Assembly (NCBI RefSeq): GCF_033473495.1
Contig: NC_088940.1
Coordinates: 1,798,001 to 1,862,000 of the forward strand
Direction of reading: 5' to 3'
Source of the DNA: Cercospora beticola
Lineage: Eukaryota > Ascomycota > Dothideomycetes > Mycosphaerellales > Mycosphaerellaceae
DNA: 64,000 nt
The notes beneath the pieces were generated by a model. The model did no database searches. It had not been told where the DNA came from and saw nothing but the letters and a program-made list of their open reading frames with translations. A program made the translations under genes and the position numbers. Positions within the stretch are counted from its first letter, which is position 1, and each line of letters begins with the position of its first letter. Positions 21,701-30,700 of the stretch are shown piece after piece.

Positions 21701-24700
21701 TGGTGTCGCGCGATGGCATTCTGGATATGAGTGCGAAGTTGAGCAGATATCGCATTGAACTGCTGTGCGAGGTTCCGGAGGACACGCGTACTAATGCCAG
21801 CAGGTAGGGCGGCGTGAGTGGAGATTTGTTTCTGCAGACCTTGCAGCCCTTCGATGTTCGTTGCTAACTGCGTTGCAACCTCGGAGTAGTCTATGCTCGC
21901 CAGTTGTGATTGCATGTGCACAATTCGAAATGCTGTTTGTGCAATACCAAGCAGACCGAGGATGTTGGCACGGCATAGCCCAATGTCGGAAGCGATTCCA
22001 CTCTCGGAATGGACGTTGTCTACCTCTGCTACTTCACGAAGCAGCCGCATCGCGCTCGTGAAAGCTTCGAGGTCGCCGAGGCCGTTGCTGATGCTGATTC
22101 GCTGCTGGATGGTGACATGCAGCATACTCTCCAGAAGAGTCTTGCCTCTAGCAATCTCCGCAGGTGTAAGGTCTTCATTGTGCTTGATCGTACTCTCGCG
22201 GACGGTAGGCATAAGATGAGCGAAGCGGTGGTGCTCATAATCCGCAAGAGCAGCACTTGCTGTTGGTCTGATCGATTGCAGTGGCATTGACCTCGACAGC
22301 ACACCTTGTAATGACTGCTGTTGTGCGAGGACGTCTTCAGCCATATTTCTTTGGAACCCCATAGCCTGAACCTCGCGGAAAACGTCAGCGAGCAGACGGC
22401 GCTTGCGCGTTTTCAGCTGTTGAACAACGCTCTTGTTCTTCTCCGTAGCAACACTCGGTGTTGCTTTGCGAAGTTCCGCTGCTTCATCGTTGGTTTCTTG
22501 CAGAAACCTATCGAGACGCTTTGTCACCTTCAGTGCATGCTTGACCATCTCCGCTCGAGAAGTAATCCGAGAGGCTACCGATGCAAGATCGTTCAATTCT
22601 CGAGGCCGGCCAAGCCAGGCCTCAAGACGTACAGGTGTGGACTCTAAGGCAGCAACCACGTTTGCGAGTTGCTCAGATTCTGGGTCCAGCTGTCGTTCCA
22701 TGGCTGGGAATTCCGACTGCAGGAGCGGGGCTACTGGCTCAGCGAGCAGCATGCGATACTTCTTAACGCTGCGCAGGAGTCGATTGTGCGAGTTCTTCGC
22801 GCTTCTCTTCAAGGCCTCGATGTTGCGGTCTTTCCAACTAGCAAGCTGCACCACTTCCTTGATTTGCTTTTCAAGCTCGCTCCGCTTACTAGCTAGGTGG
22901 CTTGAGACGGTTGCAGTGAAGTGCGAATAGAATTGGATGAGGCTTGTCAATGCGGCATGAACAGGATTGAGTGAGGCGTTGTCCATGGCCCTAACCCGCA
23001 GATCCGCTGCGAAATACGTCAACATTGACAAGCGGGTGGCAAACTCGCCCAGGCCACAATGTTGAAGGAATGAGGCGAGAGTCTCGAGCAGTTGTCGGGA
23101 GAAGCTCTGGAGCGCCGCGCCAGACTGCGCTTCGCTTTCCGCTGCGATGATGATCGTCTCGTACGCAACGTACCACCATGATGAAGCATTCTTCTCACAA
23201 GCCTTGTCTTCGTGATCAAAGAGTCCTGCCCATGTTGACAACTCAAGTTGCCGCCAGCTGACCACCAGGCTAGTGATCTCCTCCAACAGGCTGGAAACAG
23301 AGTACTCGGAGCTAGCAACTTTCTGCCATTCATTGACGATGACGTGCAGTTTCTCGATGTATGGTAGGAAGCGTGCCAATGGTTCTGAGTAGTGAACCGC
23401 AAGGATTGTGTTACAAGCTCGAAGTGCTTCGATTGGCGTTGCATGATCGGGCCAAGCGTTGTGGATGTGCTCAAAGCGCTTCTGAATCTTTTCGAGCAGT
23501 GAAGCAAGTCGTTTCGCTTGTCCCACATCAGGGTCGGTGTAGATGTTCTTGCTCACTTTGGGTGCCGACAGCTCTGTAGACAATCTGTGTAAAGCGCTGA
23601 TGATGGCTGCGACACTCGGACTGTCCCGTAGTGCAGGCACTTCGGCTGCTTTATGCAGTAGATCGAGCAGTATCTCTTGACTTATGCCCTTCCCAGTGTG
23701 GATAGTTCGATGAATTGCCTGGATAATCGGAGCCAAGGCTTGAGCATTCACACTAGGTGTCTGCTTTGTTTCCTGGATGCCTCCATCATAAGCTGGGAAC
23801 AGCGCCTGAAGATCGGCTGCGATTGCTTCCTCGGACTCATCATCGGTACCACGAAACTGATACAGACTCGAATTGCGGGCAGCTATACGTTGGTCGTGAT
23901 CGAGCTCCTTGGCCCAGGCTTCGTAAAACAAGCGCAGAGTATTGTTAAGCGTCGTACGGAACTCTTGGGAAGTCTTGTCAATTGGCACGATCGAGCATCT
24001 CGCTGCTGTGACAGAGAGCCACAGAAGTTGCTCTTCCTTAGACCGACAGGGACCTTGCGCGTGGACGAACAAAGCCTCGTTGGTCCAGTCGTCGATACCT
24101 GCGTTTAAGAACGGAACGATTCTCGCGAGGGAGCTCTGCACCTGAGCCTGATGGGTGGGTGACGGTAACAGTCGGCGGGCCACGAATAAGCAGTCGACGA
24201 ATCCCAGCACAGGTGCCGTGAGATCCGCGTATGCTCGGTATTGTGCATCTAGTCTGTCGCGAATGACAGTCAGATTGTTCCACGCAGCGTCGTTCAAATT
24301 CTGTGGGTTTGTGTCCTGTCGCAGAGGAAAGATGAGGCGCGATAAAGCCTTGAGATCACCCTGGAGCTGTGAAAGCTGAGAGACCTCAGGTCGACATACC
24401 TCTACCACTGCTGGTCCCTCACCGAGTGCTGCAATTTGCTCTTCTAAGATTCGTGCGCGTAACGAGTCTGGCTCTCCGACCCATGCCTGCCTGTAGGACC
24501 GCAACGCCTTGAGTTGAGCCTGCAAGTTATCTTTGGTGTGTTGGAAGACAGTGTTTGACACTTGCGATTCTTGCACTGGGTCGAAGGTGTGCTCCGGTAA
24601 GCATATATCGAGGCAGGCGCTTGCAAGTAACGCCCACGCGTAAGCAGCGTTTGCTTGCATTTCAGCCGCCTGTTCGGAGGTCGTCGTAAGATACCTCTTC

Positions 24701-27700
24701 ACTTCGCTGAGCCGCCGGCAGACCGCTGCAGCGCGTTCGTCACTACAACAAGCGACCGCTTGAACCGCAGCGTCTTGCATGTCTTCATCGCGTAACATTC
24801 TGATTGCGTGGTCTCTGAGAAAGCCCAGTTCGCTCTGCTGAGCCAGCGCTTGTGCAACAGACTTTACCAAGATGCGTAGCTTGGTGTTCAGATGTCTCAC
24901 GGCCTCGTCTTCCAAAAGCCGCGCTCTAGTGGTAGCAGCGTGACCAAGGATTCCAGTCTCGGATTCCAACAAGCCCAAAGCCTGCAGGCTGACCTCTTTC
25001 GTGGTAGCAAGATCGCCAAGAATGATTTTCAGGCTTGCAAAGCTCTGGAAATCACTAGAGTCGTCCGCGCTCGTGCTTGATGAAATCGAACGTATGTGAT
25101 TCAGGGCGAGCTGTGACGGTGTCGCGCCGACGCCTCCAGCCAGTCCTCTTGCTGTCTTCCTCATCGCCAGAACTTCTAGATTGGCCATTCCCATGGGATC
25201 TGAAGCATATTCCTCGCTTGCAATGACCAGTCTCTGGTAGAGGGATTCGAAGCTGGCTGCAAAGTGGGGCTTCGCAGTCACAGCATTGTCGACCAATTCA
25301 TCATCCAGTGCAGCAGCAGGCAATGTTCGGGTGGCTTTGTCCGCCAGACTGCGTAGATCATCAGCCGAATGGCTGACGTCGAGAGCTCGTCGGAACTGGA
25401 CACGCAGCTCTGCAATGTGTTTCACTGGCACGCGAAAGCTCAAGGTGACTTCGTCGAACTTTGCCATCACATCTTCAAAGGACAGCAGCGCTTGCAAGGT
25501 TTCCATTGTCTTGGGCATCGCTGGCCGGAATTGCTGCCACATTGCAATGAACGCGTGTCGAGCCTGCGCATTGGGGACCAACCCCAGATCGTCCAGACCG
25601 CTCTGGAATCGAGCAATTGTCCCCTCAAGATCAGGGAGCGACTGTAATTGGCGGCAGATAGATTGTCCGACCATCGAGATCGCGGTCAACGTCGGGACGT
25701 CCATCATTGGCGAGCCCAGTCCACGCAAGAGAGTCCAGCAGAAGGCGACCAAGCTCAATAGTTCGCTCTTTACCGCGTGCAGATCATGCGCAGGCAGATC
25801 ATGACTCTGCTGCGACCATTCTTGCAGCGGGAGCAGTAGCTTGCCACATACATCCAGCAGATTGACTTTTGTCTTGGCATTGCTGAAATGTGTCTGCTGC
25901 CTGGCGCTTTGCCAGAAACGAGAGAGACGATCAACCAGTTTGCGATCAGCCTTGGAGTGATTCAATGCTGCCGTAACTGCGGTGAGCTGAACATTGATGT
26001 CATAACGTGTTGCGAGTGAAACAGCAGCCGTGTAGACTTGCTGAGATTGTTGAATAAGGGGTTGGTTGTTGAGAGGATGTACAGTCTGTAAAGAACACTT
26101 ACCGTCAGCTAGAATACTTACTTTGGGAGACACTGGGCTACTGACCTGTACACGAGCATAGTCAGCAGGCGCCTGCAATGCGTTTGTCACTCCATGGTAT
26201 AGGTCTTGGACGTTGACTTGATCTCCTAGCGACGATGGTGTTGTCTCGGCTGCGTTGCAGCTCGGGTCAGTGCGAGTTGTGTCACGTTCGAAGCGATGCA
26301 TAAGCTGCTCGTCAGCCAGACCGCGATGGTCGCGAGCCAATCCTTCTGTGAAGCCATCTGCTCCCGAGGCAGTAATCTTTCTCATGGCACTGAACCTGGT
26401 CATCGACGACTCAGGATGCAACATAGTGGTTGGGACAACCGTGTCTGGCCGGAGATCTGCGAGGAAGATCTCTACAGCGCGGTTGCGCATGGCGCGCGAC
26501 AGTTCTCCGAGCTTTGGGTCGACTGTCAGGAAAATCCGGAATCCAGGATGAGGTTTGATGATCTGTGCGGAGCCATCGGGAGCACTATGCTCGTTCACGA
26601 TCAAGACTCCACTGGGCTCCATGAGACCATTGAGTCTGTCTAGAACAGATGGGCTGCACAAGTTAGCATTGTCAAGTACCACCCATTTACCTTCTTGAAT
26701 AGCCTCGATGAGAGGGCCTTCAATCCATTCGAACCGTGCCTTGTCAATTGCTTCTTGGCCGAGTTTGAGCTCATCGAGCACAGAAGATAGTCGCAAGGCG
26801 ATCTGTTCCGGCAGCAGCTTCAACAAACGAGAGACCGAAGCATCGTCTGCCTTCTGTTCAACTTCCAGGAAAGCCTGCTCAAGTGCAGCGTAGTCAGCCA
26901 CAAGCCCCTGTGCGAGCGCTGCTTTGCCGAGAAGCTCATGTTGGGCCCGAAGTCGGGAAAGTGCGAGTGTTCGACGTCTGTGAGGGTCATGCTGCTCGTA
27001 GCCTCCGATGAGATCGAGTGCGTCAGTCTCAGCGCTCATTCCGAGCGTCACAATATCAGCGCCAACACAGGATGCAAGTCCCTCCAGTAATGTCGTTTTG
27101 CCAACGCCAGACCCACCTGCGAGGATGACAGGCCATCTCTTATGCACACATAGCATGATGGACTGCAGAGCTCGTAAATGCTGCGATGAGGCTTTGAGGC
27201 TGGAACACCCATTGAATACGTTAGCCACCACAGTATCTCGAGGCAAAAGGGCGAGGCCGATCTGCAATGTTTGCGTGGAGGTATTGTAGAAAAGATCGGT
27301 TGGGTGCTGTGCGCCCTCGAAGATCGAACAGAAAAGCTCGCGCACGCACGTCTTGTCCAATGGCGTCCTGAAGCGTTGCATGAACAGCATCTCAACAAAG
27401 TCTCGAGCTGTACCAGCTCTGAGAAGACCGTCATGGGATGCAGCAAGTGCGAACCATCGAGTGATGTCGCGCAGATTGAATTCCCATGGACTGCCAAGGG
27501 CGCCGAAGGTCCTTCGATCAGCGACCTCTTCATTGAGACGCGTCACGAAAGCGATTGACTTCTTGACGTAGTCGATATCGAGCTCAGAGAACGAGCGTTG
27601 ACAGATCATCAGAAGATCCTCGGCTTTGAATGTGTCGGCGTAGACGACAGTAAATCGATTCACGAACGAAGCAGGTAACCCTTTGCGACCTCCGCCTTGG

Positions 27701-30700
27701 TGATGGGGGTTCTGGGCAGCGAACAGCCGGAAGCGAGGGTGTCGAGCAAAAGACAGGCCAAGTTCAGGTACGAAGACTTCTCCTCGATGATCGAGACAAG
27801 CATTCAGGCCCTCCAAGACTGATTGTGAAGCGAGATTCATTTCGTCAAGCAGAACCCACTCGCCACTCTTCATGGCACGCAAGAAGGGCGCATCTCGCCA
27901 TCCGAAGCCATCTTCAACCGGAGCATCGGCGCCGAACAGATCGATCAGGTCGGTCTGGTCCGATAAATTGATTCTTGTCAGCGGTGTCCCGGTCGCGGCT
28001 GCGATTGCCGTTACGAGTGCCGTCTTGCCGACACCGGGAGACCCCTCGAGTAGTACTGGCTTGGACAATTGCAATGCTCTGAGTATTCGCATTGCATTAG
28101 ATCGTGTGGTAGGCGGATCGAATGTGAATGCCACCTCGCCCTCGACAACATTTGACGAACGCTCGATCTGGAATGGGCCAATACTGAATGTTGTCGGGCC
28201 ATGGAGAACTTCGAAGGTTCCTTTGTAAGACGCAAGAGCATCGGTACCCAAAAGGCGACCAAGTTCGGCAAAGCAGGCCTGGCGTTCCTCGTTCAGACTC
28301 AACGACGTCGTGCTCATGAGACCTGCTGGATTTGCTCCAAGAGTGTCGATGTAGACCATGGCAGCTCCGTGTGTTATAGCTGGAAGCGCCCCAGCGTGCT
28401 GGAACGAATTGACAAACTGTGTCCAAGCCAATGTATCCCGAATGGACACTGCGGAGCTAGCTGATGTATCGAATCTCTTCTTGAACCAGCTGGCGAAGTG
28501 AATCATAGCATGAGCATGTGGCCGAGCGATAGCCACAAGCTTCGCCTGCACTATCTGGAGCACATCGTCTAAGTCAGACATGGCGGGCGCCCAGATCTCC
28601 GTGAAGCGATTCCTGAGAGCTGGCGAGAGCTCACGCTTTCCGTAGTCGCCACCAGGGTTCATCGTGGCAAAGAATTGGAATCCCGGCGCGGCCGTGATTG
28701 AGGCATCAAGACTACCCTTCTCGGCAAGCAGTATTGTTCGGGATGGCTCTAGAACACTATTGATGCGTTCGAGCACTGAGTCGTCGGCCAAGGAAATTTC
28801 GTCCAGCAGGAAGAACTGACCCTGGCGCATCGCTTTAACGAGAGTGCCGTCGGCCCACTCGAACAGTGCGTTGTAGCGTGTACGACAGAGTTGGATTTCC
28901 AGGTGGGTAGGGTTATGTTGCCAACTTATCCGTTCGTCTTTTGGCAAAGACTTCACGACGCGATCATAGTCGATAAGGAGCTCGTCCGTTGACCTAGACG
29001 CCGCGTCCTCGGATGTCTGAAGCATTGGCGAAGCAATCAAATGTTGCCTGAGCGTGGATTCAACGGCACCACGGTTGCGAACAGGTCGCTGCGATCCGAT
29101 GAGATCGCCGGTTTCTGTGTTCTGGTGGGCGTTGACCGTATGGAGCACTTTAGCCATGGCATCAGCGAGCATCTGGCACACCGTGGTCTTGCCACAGCCG
29201 GTCTCGCCAACAAGCAGAACGGGCTCATTGTTCGCAATAGCCCGCGATACCAGCACATAAAGCCTTCGCATGGCCTTGGTCCAGACTACCCCATGGTCGG
29301 CGCCAGATTGAACGTGCTGGAAAATCTCGGGCGCGTTCTGAGCATACAGCGTGTCGTCATCGATACTGACCTTTGGTCCCTTCTCGCTCATGGCTTTCTC
29401 GATGACGGTCTTAAGAGCATCGCGCTCCTCGGGCTTACGCACACGCTCGCAGAGCAACATGTAGCCGTTGACTGCTAGTTGTTCAATCGTGTCATTCGGT
29501 CGCATGGCCCAGCGAAAGAGATCACGCAAGGTCGCAAAGCTCTTCTGTTCGAACAATCTGCTCTCTTGCCGCATGACCGAAAGTTCTCGATAGACGTTCA
29601 CGATGCGAGCACATCGCGAGGGTGGCTGCTGAGTTCGTCGCTGAAGGATTTCTTGAAGCTCACTGATCGGAATGTCATCGAAATGCAGTTCCAGGAATCG
29701 ATTTCGGAACGCCCTCGAGAGCGTTTTCCGACCACCATACAGTCCTGCGGGGTTTTGAGTGGCAAAGAGCATGAAATCTGGATGTGGCCGGATTGTTTCC
29801 TGGGTTTCAGGCACTAACAATTCGCGGTTGTCATCCAGCAGCCGATTCAGAGCTTCAAGCACGTCGGTAGGCGCCAGGTTCAGTTCATCCAGCACAATCC
29901 AATGGCCTTCGCGAAGGGCTTTGACGAGCATGCCTTCCTGAAATTGCAGAGTGCCATCTGTCCCGGAAACGTAGGTACCAAGATACTCTTGCAAGTCGGT
30001 ATGTTCGTGATTGTTGATACGTGTGAATTTGTGCCCGGTGCGTTGTGCAAGATATTCGATCATACTTGTTTTGCCGGCCGATGTAGGTCCCTGTATCAGT
30101 ACAGGGAACTGCCGAGTAGAGGAAGCTCGAACAAGATTCTCCAGATTTCGGCGAACGAAATCCGTAATGATGTACTGTGGTTGGTCTTGCAGCTCGCCTG
30201 CACCTCTGCGAATCCAGTGCTTGCTACCGGGATGGCCCTGTACATACGCATGTCCGTCTTCTGGCTTGCGCAGTGTCCGCTGCAGCTCTGCCTTGACATT
30301 GATCTTAGCCTTCCTGAAAAGACAATCCTCAATCAGAGGTTGCACCAAGGATATGGATTCTGCGTCCAGAAACGTAAGAAAACTCATCTGGAATCCTTCG
30401 TATAAGGCACGCCTCAAACTACACATCTGTGAGATTCGCTTTGCATAGCTGAGAGTTCTCGTCAATGTGCGCAATGAGAAATGTGGCTTCTGGCCAGCAC
30501 CATCAACAAGCTTGTTGTCTTGAGACAGCAGGATAATCCTTTGGTAGAGCTCCCGCACGTGGCTTGCCACTGCAACATCTGAAGTTGCTGCAGCGCCCAG
30601 CCATGTACGCACGATGCTCTCCAGCGACTTTGCATCCTTATCCGGACTTTCAACATAGAGCTCGGTGAAGCGTGACCGAACTCCTGGCGGAAGGTCCTTC